Both the position numbers and the translations under genes were made by a program. From the NCBI GenBank assembly GCA_013398955.1, contig VWPU01012286.1, positions 124,001 through 188,000 of the forward strand: DNA of 64,000 nt. The letters are read 5' to 3'. Each line of letters begins with the position of its first letter. Positions within the stretch are counted from its first letter, which is position 1. This DNA is from Callaeas wilsoni. Taxonomy: Eukaryota > Chordata > Aves > Passeriformes > Callaeidae. This document shows, piece by piece, positions 12,176 through 25,008 of the stretch. The notes under the pieces are model-generated. The model saw nothing but the letters and a program-made list of their open reading frames with translations. It had not been told where the DNA came from and did no database searches.

Positions 12176-12623
12176 ATCACAGAATTCCAGGATGGTTTGG
12201 GCTGGAAAGGACCTTAAAGGTTCCACCCCCTGCCATGGGCAGGGACACCTGCCACTATCCCAGGCTGCTCCAAGCCCTGCCCAGCCTAGCCTTGGACACT
12301 TCCAGGGATCCAGGGACAGCCACAGCTCCTCTGGGCACCCTGTGCCAGGGCCTCCCCACCCTCACAGGAGGAATTTCTTCCCGATATCCCATCTAACCCC
12401 ATCCTATGGCAGTGGGAAGCCATTTCCCCTTGTCCTGTCCCTCCATCCTTGTCCCAGGTCCCTCTTCAGCTCTCCTGGAGCCCCTTAGGTCTCCCTGGAG
12501 CCTTCTCCTCTCCAGGTGAACACCCCCAGCTCTCCCAGCCTGGCTTCAGAGCAGAAGGGCTCCAGCCCTGGGAGCAGCTCCGGGGCCTCCTCTGGAACTG
12601 CTCCAGCAGAACCTTGTCTTTCC
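12176..12623 (-). mobile_element. CR1 LINE fragment (type A), about 450 bp
   Basis: Antisense copy with all type A landmarks from the tail to CTCCCAGCCTGGCTTCAGAG and CTCCAGCAGAACCTTGTC. Mutual similarity with the copies at 24633 and 29314 is high, suggesting one relatively young subfamily. Confidence 0.93.
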
Positions 12624-13587
12624 TCTTCTGAGGTCCCGTCTTAGCAGTGACCTGAGGAAAGAAAGCCAGGACTTCAGCATTCCCAGGAAAAACAGCAGCG
12701 TGTGACCACCACCCCAGTGCTGGCCGTGCTCCTCTCTGAAGCCGCTGCCCAGCCTCTCCTTCCAGAGAGCTGTCAGCCCAGCAGCCCTTCCTGGGAGCAG
12801 CTCTCAGGAGTTCCACTTCATCAACAAAATAGTTTTCAGGAACAAGTAGAATAAAGAAGAAGCTGGGCTGGAAAGATGAGCTCTCAGAAGACTGAGAGCA
12901 GTAAAGGGGAGGGTTTGGGAGGAGAAGTACGAGGAAGAAACCCTGGAGTAATAAGAGGTGAAGAAACTTCGGAGCTCACAGTTACGAAATTCTCTTTGGT
13001 AAGTAACCAAAGGAAATGTCCACTTTACGCTTGATTTGTTGCCGTCTTTTTACACTCAAAAATGACATTTCTGTGCCTCATCATTAGACACCTCATGTTT
13101 GGCAGCAAAGAGCATCCGTCTCCAGGGAGAAGAGGTCGATTCCGTGGCATTCCCGGGAGATGCAGAGCACATGGTGACTGTAACTGAAATCACATAGGGG
13201 AAAACCTTGATTTTTACAGCTGAACAATGAAGAATTTCATTCAGAAGGATGAGTGTGTGTAGGCATCTGAACTTCTGTTTACCTCTAGTTTCTTTTTATT
13301 TCAAATTGGGGACTCTGTTTAGGTGAAGACCATTCTGTGCTGTGTTGAAGGTGAAAAGACATGTTCTGTGCAGGCACTCTGTTGCCAGAATAGTTTTACT
13401 CTCCCCTTAGAAGAGTTAAGGAAACAGTAGTATAATGGACTATCATAGTAATTTCAGGGTGAGCAGAGCAATTTTCCATAAAAATAACAATTATGTTGTC
13501 ATCAAACAAGGCATGGTTTGCTCTGAGCCCATTAATGTAATTGAGGGTCTCATTGAATGCACAAGCAGCAGGTTGGTGACTTACACC

Positions 13588-13671
13588 CAACACCCCCAGC
13601 TCTCCCAGCCTGGCTCCAGAGCAGAGGGACTCCAGCCCCTGGAGCATCCTCTGGCCTCCTCTGAACTGGAA
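13588..13671 (-). mobile_element. CR1 LINE internal fragment lacking the 3' end
   Basis: Contains CACCCCCAGCTCTCCCAGCC and TGGCTCCAGAGCAGAGGGAC, an internal region normally about 350 bases from the tail. The 3' part is absent, which is atypical for CR1 and implies a later deletion or rearrangement. Confidence 0.8.
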
Positions 13672-13780
13672 ATCCGGATTATTCTCCGCTAGTTTGGGTG
13701 TCTTGAAAAACTGGACATTCTGTGATATTTAATGTGCTGTGAACTCTGGTTTGAGAAGAGATTGTCAAGATGGGACTTGA

Positions 13781-14006
13781 ATCAGAAAATCCCAGACTAG
13801 TTTGGGTTGGAAGGGACCTTACAACCCATCCAGTCCCCCTCCCTGCCATGGGCTGGGACACTTTCCACTATCCCAGGTTGCTCCAAGCCCCGTCCAACCT
13901 GGCCTTGGGCACTGCCAGGGATCCAGGGGCAGCCACAGCTTCTCTGGGCACCCTGTGCCAGGGCCTCAGCACCCTCACAGGAGGAATTCCTACCCAATAT
14001 CCTTCA
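13781..14006 (-). mobile_element. CR1 LINE 3' fragment (type A)
   Basis: Antisense tail AATCCCAGACTAGTTTGGGT through TTCCACTATCCCAGGTTGCT to GAATTCCTACCCAATATCCT. It cannot be one element with 13588-13671, because for a minus-strand copy the internal segment should follow, not precede, the tail. Confidence 0.9.
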
Positions 14007-15167
14007 TCTGTCGAAGGATTTTCATCCCTGGGTTCTTTCCTCTCCTGTTGGTGCTTCGCTTTGCCTGTGGAGTTTTAAGTTTTTCTTTTAATCCCCACAG
14101 TCCTTTATCCCTCCCTTGCTTCTCCCAAGCTCTCTGGTTCCTTGAAGGCACTAACATGGAATTCTCCCATGGAGGATGTTGGATCCATTATGAATAAAGA
14201 TGAAGTGGAAGTGGAATGCTTTCCCATTAATGTAAAACTTTGGTTATCATGACAACAGGTTACAACTCTCTTCATTGCCATGGCAATCTCCCGCAAAACT
14301 GTTAAAATGCCGGCTTATGGTTATTTTTAGTTTGTCCTCTATTCCCATGGAGACCAACTTTTCCTTGAAGTGTTTGATGCTTAGTGCTTGGAGCCTTTAA
14401 TGAGCCCCACAGAAGTGTGGAAGTCAGGAAAGGCAGAGGCCTCCGAGGTCAACCCATCCCTCCAACAGCCTTGAGGGATGCTCGGTGCAGTGGCTTTGCT
14501 GCTGCTTTTGTTGTATTGTGGGCACTTCTTTTTTATTATTATTACCTTCTCTTGTGTGATTTTTAACATCTACATTTCCTGTAGTGCCCGGGCTCTTGTA
14601 TTCTTTGCGTTTGACCCTATTTTTTATCGTGCTCTTTGCATAGGGCCCTATTTTTTTGCATTAAGTTCTGTCTGAAAAACTTCACATTCTGCACAGGCCA
14701 CTGGGAAAAAAATCTACAAGGGAAAATGAAAAACTGTAGAGGAACTTGAACAGGACACATAAAGTGGTAATTTTTAGTTGCTGGGTTGTTTGGGGGAAAA
14801 AAACACACAGAAATTAACTTTTCTGTCTGTCAATTTACCAAGAAGTTTTAATGAAGTAACAACAGCTCAACACTTACTGGTTTATAATTAATATATTACA
14901 AATTAATAAAATATTACAAATCACTCAAGTAAAAAGGGAAATAAAACTTCTTTGTGATCCTCCGTTGTCCATGGGCTTTTATTTTTTCTCCAAGTCTTTC
15001 TGGAAGGTGGCTGAGACTCTGTACTCATTTATACAAAATACTCATTTGTATCCATCACACCTTGAGTGAGAGTTTTCACTGAACATGGGAATTTTTTCCA
15101 CATCTAATAACTGTTACAGTTGTTCTGCAGTTTCTTAGACATCTTAAATTGTTGTGTCATTAATACC

Positions 15168-15188
15168 AGCTGAGCTCTGAGCTCAGCT
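15168..15188. repeat. Perfect 10-bp inverted repeat with 1-base centre
   Basis: AGCTGAGCTC, a central T, then GAGCTCAGCT: the arms are exact reverse complements. It touches the start of a CR1 remnant. It could extrude as a small cruciform; no function is implied. Confidence 0.8.
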
Positions 15189-15189
15189 C

Positions 15190-15273
15190 AACTTTCCACT
15201 GTCCCAGGCTGCTCCAAGCCCCATCCAACCTGGCCTTGGACACTTCAGGGATGGGGCAGCCGCAGCCTCTCAT
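15190..15273 (-). mobile_element. CR1 LINE internal remnant (type A)
   Basis: About 80 bases with TCCACTGTCCCAGGCTGCTC and GGGATGGGGCAGCCGCAGCC. Both the tail and the 5' part are lost. Confidence 0.85.
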
Positions 15274-16142
15274 ACAGATAATATTTCTATCAATAATTTT
15301 AAACCTCTAGAGAGGCTCAGCAGCTTATCATTGATGGTAAAAATCACTTTTTAAATGGAGTAAAATCTTTCTCTCTCTGGGATAATGAAATCCTTTTGCT
15401 GTTAAGGTGACTCTGAATCTTTTTACAGCTGATAAGAGCAATCAGAAGAGTTTTTAATGCCTCTTGCTTGCAGAATCTCAATGCTCATCAGAGTCCTTTT
15501 GCTCTCTGGTGTGTCTGAGTTTGCATTTTCCATGCAGAATCCAAATAAAACATGATTTCTGCATAACACAGCCCTCATCTTGAGGATTGTACGGTTATTT
15601 TGGCAGCAGGATTTCCTGGGAAGGTTGATGGCTGAGTTCTACTCTGCAGGTGCAAGATAAAGAATGAAGTGTGGTGGATTTTTGTAGCACTAACAGTGGT
15701 GCTAAGATTTTTATCAGGATGTTGCTCAGCATCCTGTGAGATGCAGTGAAGATAAATCCTGATGCTGAGGCTGGAGCACTTAATTGAAATAATCATCTAT
15801 AAATCCCTTTAATTTTTTTTTTTTTGTACTGCTACTTGTAGAGGACGTGGCATAATTACCTTGATTTTATGTTGATGTTGGTTGCGAGGTGTGTGGCTGT
15901 ATTTAAGCATTCCCACAGAATTCTGGCCATGTGCTGTTCCCAGAATAATTCCTTTGCCCTTTCCATGTGGGGTTAAGAGGCTGTTTAGCTATCCCAAATC
16001 ACTGTGTTATTCTAATGGCTGGTAATCGGCAATAAAGGTTATAACTAATACAATATATTCAAGGTATTGATAACACTGCTTTATGGTTTTGGGATGGAGT
16101 GGGTTTTGTTCCTTGGATTTTTGTTCTTTTCACATTGTTTAG

Positions 16143-16242
16143 GATGGCATGGAATAGAACAGAACAGAATAGACCATTACTGTTGGAAGGGATCTCCAAC
16201 AATCATCTCATCCATCTGCCTGCCTAATTCAGGGCTGATCAT
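16143..16242 (-). mobile_element. CR1 LINE 3' fragment, a different subfamily
   Basis: Reads GGAATAGAACAGAACAGAAT, then TGTTGGAAGGGATCTCCAAC and CTGCCTGCCTAATTCAGGGC. The AGAACAGAATAGA tail and the AATTCAGGGCTGA segment mark an older CR1 subfamily than the type A and B copies. Confidence 0.75.
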
Positions 16243-16498
16243 ATTATTAAGGGCGTTATTATTTGGTTTTTATTTGCATTTCTGTGACCAGTGAATTAAT
16301 TTTGTGAGACAATGTTTGTTATAAAATCCACCACGATCTGTTCTTTCTCAAACTTTGGGACCAGCAGCTACAGGGAAGTGCAATGAGAAATCTCCAGGCA
16401 TGGAAGAATGGGAGTTTCCTTCCACTTGCACGTATCAGAAAAATCAGGAGGTAACGTGATTTTGGAAGGAAGGGGGAATTTTTCTGATTTTCCAATGG

Positions 16499-16618
16499 GA
16501 ATTGCCCAGAGAAACTGTGGCTGCCCATCCCTGGGAATGTTCAAGGCCAGGCTGGGCACAGCTCAAAGCAACCTGACCTAGCAGAAGGTCCCTTCCAATC
16601 CAAACCATTCCAGGATTT
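16499..16618 (+). mobile_element. CR1 LINE 3' fragment (type A)
   Basis: Sense copy from GCCCAGAGAAACTGTGGCTG to CCAATCCAAACCATTCCAGG. About 120 bases of the extreme 3' end. Confidence 0.88.
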
Positions 16619-19600
16619 TATAACTTCTCCTAAATGCAGATCCTGCTCCAGTGCCTTTGGGAGTAAACAAAGATATAGGAACAAAAAAATCTGTGCAAAA
16701 TTTTTGCACATCCAGGAGATTTTCTCTCTATGATGACACACCCCAAAAAGCAGACTTGGTTTCCTCAGCCTGTTTTGATATTTTAGCAAAATTACACTAC
16801 GTCAAATTTCCAGCTTGAGGACATATTTCCCATCCTTGGTTTCGACTAAATTTGGGGTCAGCTCTCCCAGGGCTTCCTGAAGAAGCTCAGAAGGAGGGCC
16901 AGCATTTTCCCTTTCGTTTTTCCAGAGGGAAATTTTCTTCTTGCACTGGGAAGATACGAAGCAGTCTAAATCTCCGTGTATGTTCTTGTTTAAGGAAAGC
17001 AGCCCGTATTCCTGTGAAAAAAGTCCTCAGGATCATAGCCTGCTGCAGAAGAGCAGGAAGAACTGGTGTGCAAGGAAAGGCAAATTCCAGAGGCATTTGT
17101 GTTAAGCTCAGGATCAAATCCTGCCGGGCACTGACTCAACTGCCATCGATCCATCCCCTTGTTTGCCTTCCAGCTCTCACATTAAGCAATGGTTAAATCA
17201 TCCCTGGAGCTCCCTGGGGCTCCCTTGACTAATTGACCGCTCAAGGTGGTCCAGGTGCTTCTCGGCAGGTCCATCTGGCAGCAGCTCCAACCCATCTGGC
17301 CCTGTTCTGGCCTTGGAGAAACCTCTCCTGGGAAGTTTGTCCCAAAATCATTGCTTTCAGAAGTGTTTAAGGAACAAAGTGAGGCACTGCAAGGACCAGG
17401 AATTCCTGTCAGTCTGCAGGTCCCGAATGGCTCTGACTGTGAACAAATGCACAAGGAACAATGGGAGCAAACGTCACCTATTGGAAGAGCCCGACTCCTG
17501 GATATTTGGGAAGTGTGGATGTTGAGGCTTCTGACGTATTCCTTCAGAGCAACTTTCCAAAGTAAATGCAAAGCCAGTCACCTTCAAAAGGCAGGGAATG
17601 TCACCCTGCATTCCCCTATCCACCTTTGCCAAGAGGGAGGACTTGGCATTCTCCGGAATGGGGAGATTTGATGGATGGCGGGACTTCTAATGTTGTTGGC
17701 AAGTGGCGCGGGTTCCACAGGATTTGGCAATGTTAGAGTCTTTTATTTTATTACTCCCTCTTTTTAGAGGAATCTTTCAGTTTGCTCTTGCTCCTGGTGT
17801 AAATCAAGAGCCTCCACAGGGAGGTGTCCAGATATTTCCATGCATTGCACACAATCCATGTCCCCAATTTACCGATCCAGTCACTAACCACGAGCCTTTC
17901 CTTTCCCGCTGTCAATCCCAACGCGTTTTTCCAGTGGAACCAAGGTCATTTCAATCCCTCAGGTGGGGAGAGGACCTGCCCACAGTTTAAAATCAATACT
18001 GGGGGCGAGGTTATTTTTAGAAATAGGGTGAAGCCCTGACCCTGAGCTCCCACAGGCTGGTCCCTGCCTTTGCTGTGTGGGGCTGGGATGACGCTCTGGC
18101 AGGGACCGCTGGGTTTCCTTCCGGCATCGCCCTCGTTATTCCCGAGCGCCTTCGGCTCATCTGTGCGGGAAGCAGATTTATTCAGCTCGTCTGAGCCCCT
18201 GTATAATCATCCTTAGCTCTGCATTAATGTGCTGAGCAAGTGAAACTGGTTAATGAGAGGAGGAGAAAGGAATCTCTTTTTGTCCGTGCGATGCTCTTGT
18301 TCCTTGAAGCGGAGGGGAATAATTAACATTCCAGCCAGGAAGCCGGTTCCTTCGGCACTGCCTATTGATGGAACGCGGGGGATACAGGTGAACTAATTCC
18401 AACCAGCCACAGGCTTGATGTTTAGCTCTGCCTTTGTTATATAACAAGTTTTTAGGTCTTCAGAAAAACCCATTTCTGAGCAGAAATGACCTTCAAGGAA
18501 TGGTTAAAATAAGAAAGCCGACGTCCCTTTGGTTACCGGTGCACAAACTCATCATTACATAAACAGGACAAAGGCTTTAATCTCCTTTTGAAGTTATTTG
18601 CATATTTATTGAGGCTCGCAGTGCCTTTTTCTTTGGGATCCCACTGATCTGAAAGTGAAGGACACACATGGCTGGAAAACCCACCAGGTTTCCCTGAGGT
18701 TCACATCAAACTCGGTTGTTAGTCCTCGAGGTGGGACAAAGTGGCAGAATTCAGCTTTGCTGTGAAATCATTAAACCAGGAATTTCTTGATATTTCTGTG
18801 CTATTTTTTCTTGTTGTTCAACAACCTTCAAAGTATTTTTTTCGCCCATAGCCCTTGTTACTCTGTAAAAGAAGAAAACCTTCGGAGCTTTGAAATTCAT
18901 TTTACTGTAGGTTCATTGAAATTCGTTTTCCTGTACGGGGTTGCAGCCTTGCTGAGTGGCACATGACCATCATAATTAGACTTATCAGCAAAAATGACTC
19001 CTCAAAGAGCTCTTTGGAGACAAATGCTGCTGCACACTCAGAGAAGGTGTTTGGAGAAGTGGTGCTTCATTGTTCCCAAAGCTTTGTCATTAACCCCACA
19101 TCCAGAGGGAGATTTTGTGGCTGAAGGTGAAGCAGGAACCAAGATCCTTCATGCTCCAGTGGTGCAGGCTGTCCGCTCATCCTGGATGGAGTAGCCAGCA
19201 GCAGTTTTGAATTGAATGCTCATATTAAAAACCCCACAGACAAACCCCAAAACATTGCAGTTTTGTTAACCATATCTTGCCAGGAAGGGAATTTTCCAGG
19301 CTGCGGGATGAGGAAGGTGCTGTGGACAGCAAGGGGTGCCATGATTACATTGCACAGTGCACCTGAACATGGGCTATTGCAGTAATTAATGTTAAATGCT
19401 GGCCTGTAATTATAATCCAGCGATATTCCCAGCAGAAACCTTTCCGTGGAAGCAGCAAGGAGCTGTTCTGCATTGGTGACTTGGAAGTAGCTGGAAGAAA
19501 TTCAAAACATCTTCATATAAATTACATTTTGGTCATGGTCTGCTCATCCCCAGGGCTTTGCAGGCACAAGTTCCCCTCCTCGACTCCTCCTGGCTCTGAG

Positions 19601-19737
19601 GCCACTTTGTCAGCTCATCTTTCCCTTTTCCCATCCCCACCAGCGGGATTTTCCTCATGCACAACAACAAGTTGGGGTTCCTCGCTCCCAATCCCCCTTA
19701 GATCCCATAAAGGGGCACCTGTTGTGTGTTCACACTC

Positions 19738-20082
19738 CAGGGAGGACATGGAGGGGCTGGAGCGTGTCCAGGGAAGGGAACGGCGCTGGGAAGGGGCTGG
19801 AGCCCCAGGAGAGGCTGAGGGAGGTGGGAAAGGGGCTCAGCCTGGAGAAAAGGAGGCTCAGGGGGGACCTTGTGGCTCTGCACAACTCCCTGACAGGAGA
19901 GGGAAGCCGGAGGGGTCGGGCTCTGCTCCCAGGGAACAGGGACAGGAGGAGAGGGAACAGCCTAGGCTGTGCCAGGGGAGGTTTAGTTTGGATTTGGGGA
20001 AAATTTCTTCATGGAAAGGGTTGTCCATCCTTTGCACAGCTGCCCAGGGCAGAGGTGGAGTCCCCATCTCGGGAGGGATTGT
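19738..20082 (+). mobile_element. CR1 LINE fragment lacking its 3' end (type B)
   Basis: Sense copy with GGGGCTGGAGCGTGTCCAGG, GGGCTCAGCCTGGAGAAAAG, ACAACTCCCTGACAGGAGAG and CTGCCCAGGGCAGAGGTGGA, stopping at the CATCTCGGGAGGGATT segment. The expected final 120 bases and tail are missing. Confidence 0.9.
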
Positions 20083-21895
20083 TGTGGGTCCCCTCAAACT
20101 CAGGATATCCTGCAATTGTACATTTCTAGAAAACCTCATTTTTAAGCCTCATCCCAGGTCTTGCTTTGTGCTGCTCCAGCACTCTGCTGTGCCGGGCAGG
20201 GATCAGGTGAAATCCTTGGCATTAATGTGCGCCCTCCACAAAACACGTGGGCAGTGTTGGAAGAAAACTTCACACTTCCTTTGCACATGAACCATATGAA
20301 ATTATTTTCAGGAAACATTTGCCTGATTTTGAGCCCTTCCCTCTTTTTTCAGTCATTGGCCAATTTATGTCAGAATGTCAGAACTGTGGCCGATTTAAAG
20401 CCGGCTTGAAAACGTGGTACATACCATAAAAAAAATGAAATGTTCATGGATCCCCATCTGTTTGACTGGAATACACCTGGCTTTTGGGACTAGACACATG
20501 CTATGCCTAAATCCAAGGCTTTAGAGATAAAACACTGGGATGCCTGACTAATCTCCTGGAGGGATGCTGCCGGGATAAGATAAGGAACTTGTTGGGAAAG
20601 GTTATTATTGTCTGGGGGAGGGAGCTCGCCGGGCACAGGCTGCCAGGAACACCCGATAACGCCCCGCGAGCGTGGCACCCACAGCTCCTGCCCTGCTGGC
20701 ATCCATCTGGGCTTTTCTGCGCCCATCAGAAGATAAACGAACATCTCTAATTGCAAACAATCCCAAAGGACAGCAGTGCTTTCCTGGATTTTGTTCCTGG
20801 TGGAGGGACTCCCTGCAGGGGCGCGTGGGGAGTTCTCAGGAGTTTCCCTTTGCAAGCGACTCCAAGAAAATCATTAGGAGCTGTTATTGGGGTGATATTT
20901 ACATTCCTGTCCCTTCCTAATGCTCCTCTGCAGCAGTTTCAGGGGGCTCAGCCTTGCAGGTATTATTCCCTCCAGTTCCACATCCACGCTGACATTCTCC
21001 TTATCTTTTAATCCCATTGACTGATTTTTTTTTCCATTTTTTTCCCTTCCCTGCTTGTGGATTTACGTCACCTTTTATGAATGTTGTATAAAACACGAAT
21101 TTTTTTCTATGTGAGCAAATAGGATTCTCTTAAGAACAGGGCACGACATCGTTTTAAAATTGAAATAGAGCGTTGCAAATTGGTTTCTTTTTCCTTTAAA
21201 AACATTTCAGGTGTGTTCAGCAGGATATAGAAAAAACTGGGAAAATATATCACAGGGTAAAAAAGAAAGACAAATCTCTTTGTGGTCATGATGATTTTGG
21301 GAGGAAAAAGAAGGATATTTTTAATGGATAAATAAATCTGGTTTAATTCCAGGCTGGGTGTCTGTAGTTGTTCCTAAACCCCCGAGGGTTTAGGAAAATC
21401 CCTCTCCACCTCCTTGAGCTGCTTCAGCAGCTTTGCCAGGCCTTCCTCGAGGTCTCACCTCAGGGCTGGGGTTCCTGCAGCTCCCCATTTTGTCCCAGTT
21501 CAGCCCAGTTCTTTTCCTGCCTATTCAGCTCAGGATGTGACAGTGATGTTACATTTCGTTTTGCAAATAAACCGAAAACATAAAAACTATTCCATTCTAT
21601 TTAAGGAATAATGAATATTTTTTCTTGCCTCAACACCCCGTTTGCCTGCCAGCCAGTCTGCTTGAGTTTAATACAAATTATTTCATTCAACTCCAAATGT
21701 TTCATTTCATTCATTTGTGAGGAAATTAAAGGAAGGGAAGAGGGAGGAGAGATGCTAATTTTCATAAAATCACAAATTCTCAGAATGGTTCCTGTTCCGT
21801 TTTGGGTTAACACTGGAACAGGACCAGAGTCCAAAGGAATGTCCAGAAGGTTCAGTTCTCAGGATATTTTTCAATTTGTCCCATAAATTTGAAGC

Positions 21896-21948
21896 AGAGT
21901 CACTGGATAATTCAGGTTGGAAAAGACCTCTGGAAATCCTCAGGTCCA
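21896..21948 (-). mobile_element. CR1 LINE tail remnant
   Basis: TCACTGGATAATTCAGGTTG and GAAAAGACCTCTGGAAATCC match the antisense CR1 tail. Only about 50 bases can be assigned. Confidence 0.6.
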
Positions 21949-22151
21949 GCTGGGGTCGGGTCGGTCAGAGCCTTTTCCAGTGGACAGAAGTCAAAGAGGT
22001 TTTCCACTGCTTGGAGCCTGTGTTTTGGCAGGTTTTCAAGCTTTGCTGAAGGAAGTTCTCCTGGCTCTGTTGCCAGGTTTTGAAAGCACAGGACTTCCAG
22101 AGGATCCCCGATGTTGTCCAGCTTTAGCTGGATATGTGCACTTTTATATAC

Positions 22152-22325
22152 GGAGCTCCTCTGCTCTGGAGCCAGGCTGGGAGAGCTGGGGGTGCTCACC
22201 TGGCGAGGAGAAGGCTCCAGGGAGACCTCAGAGCCCCTTCCAGGGCCGAAAGGGGCTCCAGGAGAGCTGGAGAGGGACTGGGGACAAGGGATGGAGGGAC
22301 AGGGCAAGGGGGAACAGAGAGAGCA
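22152..22325 (+). mobile_element. CR1 LINE internal fragment lacking its 3' end
   Basis: Sense internal segment: GAGCCAGGCTGGGAGAGCTG, GCTCACCTGGCGAGGAGAAG, ACAAGGGATGGAGGGACAGG. It stops at nearly the same element position as the copy ending at 36030. A minus-strand copy of the same segment lies 0.8 kb downstream. Confidence 0.9.
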
Positions 22326-22899
22326 GGAATAGGGTGAGCACTGTGGTAATCAAAGTGCAGCACTTCAAAACTGGCCCTATTTCTTCTTTCACTGGACCAA
22401 AAGCTTCCTTTTAGTCCTTACAAATAGACAGTTCTTCCTTTTCATCCTTACAAATTTCCTTGGAAAATGTTATGGCTTTTCTGGGCAGATTCAGCATCCT
22501 TTGCTGCAATAGCAGTCTGCACACTGGGTTGCTTGGTTTATTTTTTACATTGTGTTTTGGTTGGTTTTTCCCTCCCCCTCCCAAAGTTTGCAGAATCTGT
22601 GGACACAAAGCTTTTGCAGCTGGTGCCACTTTTTCAATGGATTTCCACATCCTCCCAAATTCAGGGAGATGAGTCACCTGGCAGGAACAGGAAAGGAGTA
22701 GCAGGGCTGTCTCATCCCAAACACATCCTCATTCATACCAATGCCTTGGGATGCTACGCGTTGTGTGTGAGGAACATTTGCTTTGTTTTGTTTTCCAAGG
22801 ATGTGCAATTAGTGGGGATACAAAAAGCTGGTGCTGCTCACAGTTTCTGGAATAGCAAATGAAAGAGTAACAGCTGAGAGAAAGTGAGAACTGTAGTTG

Positions 22900-23430
22900 G
22901 GGAATTGTTTGGGTTGGAAGTGACATTTAAAGCTCATCTCGTTCCACCCCCTGCCATGGGCAGGGACACCTTCCAATATTCCAGGTTGCTCCAAACCCTG
23001 TCCAACCTGACCTTGGACACTCCCAGGGATCCAGGGGCAGCTGCTACAGCTGCTCTGGGCACCCTGTGCCAGGGCCTCCCCACCTCACAGGGAACAATTC
23101 CTTCCCAATATCCCATCTAACCCTGCCCTCTGGCAGCAGGAAGCCATTCCTTGTGTCCTGTCCCTCCATCCTTGTCCCCAGTCCCTCTCCAGCTCTCCTG
23201 GATCCCCTTTAGGCACTGGAAGGGGCTCTGAGCTCTCCCTGGAGCCTTCCCTTCTCCAGCTCTCCCAGCCCTGGAGCAGCTCCGTGACCTCCTCTGGACT
23301 CTGTCCAGCAGCTCCAGGTCCTCGTGTTGTTGGTCCCAGGGCTGGGGCAGCTCTGCAGGTGGGATCTCACCTGAGCAGGGCAGAGGGGCAGAATCCCCCT
23401 CCCCTGCTGCCCACACTGGGAGATCAACCT
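22900..23430 (-). mobile_element. CR1 LINE fragment (type A), about 530 bp
   Basis: One of the longest copies: antisense from the tail (TGTTTGGGTTGGAAGTGACA) to the upstream landmarks GACTCTGTCCAGCAGCTCCA, GTGGGATCTCACCTGAGCAG and TGCCCACACTGGGAGATCAA. The 5' break is near 23430. Confidence 0.93.
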
Positions 23431-24632
23431 GGGACATGGGGAGTTCTGGGCTGCAGGAAATAAAGAAAGGGAGAAAAGCTTCAAGAAAAGCAGAATTTTC
23501 TCCCAGAGCCATCTTTTGTTGGGACCCATCTCTGCTCTCTAGCAGAGCACCTTTCTCCCAAGAGCACTGCCCAACATTTTCCTACCTTGACTCAGTCCAA
23601 GGCACGTTTTCTGGTTATCAGGGTGAATCAGAGTATCACTCAGCAAAAGCTCAGCTCAGTTTTCTTCCTGGAAAGCTGACTTGTTTTAATTTCCTAATAA
23701 ATTATCTTCTTCATAGGAAGCAAAGTATAAATCCAAGAAAACAGATGATGCTCATATCATGTCCCTGTGCTGTCTGTCCCAAGTAGGACAGGGAAGGCTG
23801 GATCAGTGCATTGTGATATTGTCTTGTGTGAAATTTTGCCCAAATTAAGAATAATTAGGAAGTGCCGTCTGCTCCTGTTAAAAATGCACATCCAGGGAGT
23901 GGTGAACGTGCCCTGTCAGCTCCCAGCTTTTCCTTCCTCACCTGTGTATATTCTCCTTATTCTTTATTTTCACAAGGTGAAATGGAGAAGGGAATAAGCA
24001 AACTCAAGAGCCTGATTTCACTGGAACAGGTGATACTGGTGCACACAGGTGGCATCTTTGGTTTTCTGACCAGATTCCTTCTGCATATTCAGCTTATCGC
24101 TTACGACTGAACCTTTGGGAAGCAAAAACCTTTTGAATATTCATGGCATTAGTCCTTGGAACACCCTGAACTTGCATACCTAATCAGGTGATATATTTAC
24201 CTTCTTAATCCCTCCTGACCTTCTTCTCTATGTAAATGAGACAATTTGAAAGCATCTACTTCAGCGCTGGGTAGGAGATCCAGCTGATTCCTCTTACAGT
24301 AATTGCAGTGCCTCTTCCCAAAGTTTCTGGGAAAAATCTCCAATCTTAAATCTCACTTGGCCGTGCAATGCCCTTGACCACTAATAAATTAGTTTTAGCT
24401 CATTTCTGTTTCCTTTGAAAGGAACCTGCATCTGCATTTTTTGATTCAATCAGAAATCTGCACAAATTCCACACAAAAGGTGACACAAAATGGCTTTAAA
24501 GTATTTTCTGACAGGTTAGAGACCAGCTCTCAATCACACTCATCTTTTGGAGCTCTTTCCTTTTAATGCTTGTGTGAAACATTGAGAGATTGTTCCAGTA
24601 GTTTCCCTGGGCATCCCTAATGCCATATTTAT

Positions 24633-25008
24633 TATCACAGAATGGTTTGGGTTGAGAGGGACCTTAAAGCCATCCAGTCCCACCCCCTACCACGGGCAGG
24701 GACACCTTCCACTAGCCCAGGATGCTCCAAGCCCCATCCAGTCTGGCCTTGGACACTTCCAGGGATCCAGGGGCAGCCACAGCTTCTCTGGGCACCCTGT
24801 GCCAGGGCCTCCCCACCCTCACAGGAAACAATTCCTACTAAATATCCCATCTATCCCTGCCTTCTGGCAGTGGGAAGCCATTCCCCCTTGTCCTGTCCCT
24901 CCATCCCTTGTCCCAAGTCCCTCTCCAGCTCTCCTGGATTCCCTTTATGCCCTAGAAGGGGCTCTCAGATCTCACAGCTTCTCTTCTCCAGGTGAACACT
25001 CCCAGCTC
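24633..25008 (-). mobile_element. CR1 LINE fragment (type A)
   Basis: Antisense copy from ATCACAGAATGGTTTGGGTT to TCTCCAGGTGAACACTCCCA; 5'-truncated at the CTCCCAGC segment. Confidence 0.92.

Larger units (their letters stand above)
12624..24632. other. Intron 1, second part
   Basis: Unique sequence separates nine CR1 pieces. 14300-15165 and 17000-19730 have no recognisable element. 18130-18290 and 18560-18630 (with the octamer-like ATTTGCAT at 18596-18603) are candidates for conserved non-coding sequence by their compact, repeat-free, motif-rich look. 23435-24630 shows nothing identifiable. Confidence 0.6.

Noticed and set aside
19481..20290. Plus-strand open frame of 269 codons
   Set aside because: It spans a type B CR1 fragment, which is GC-rich and stop-poor. 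There is no protein family resemblance.
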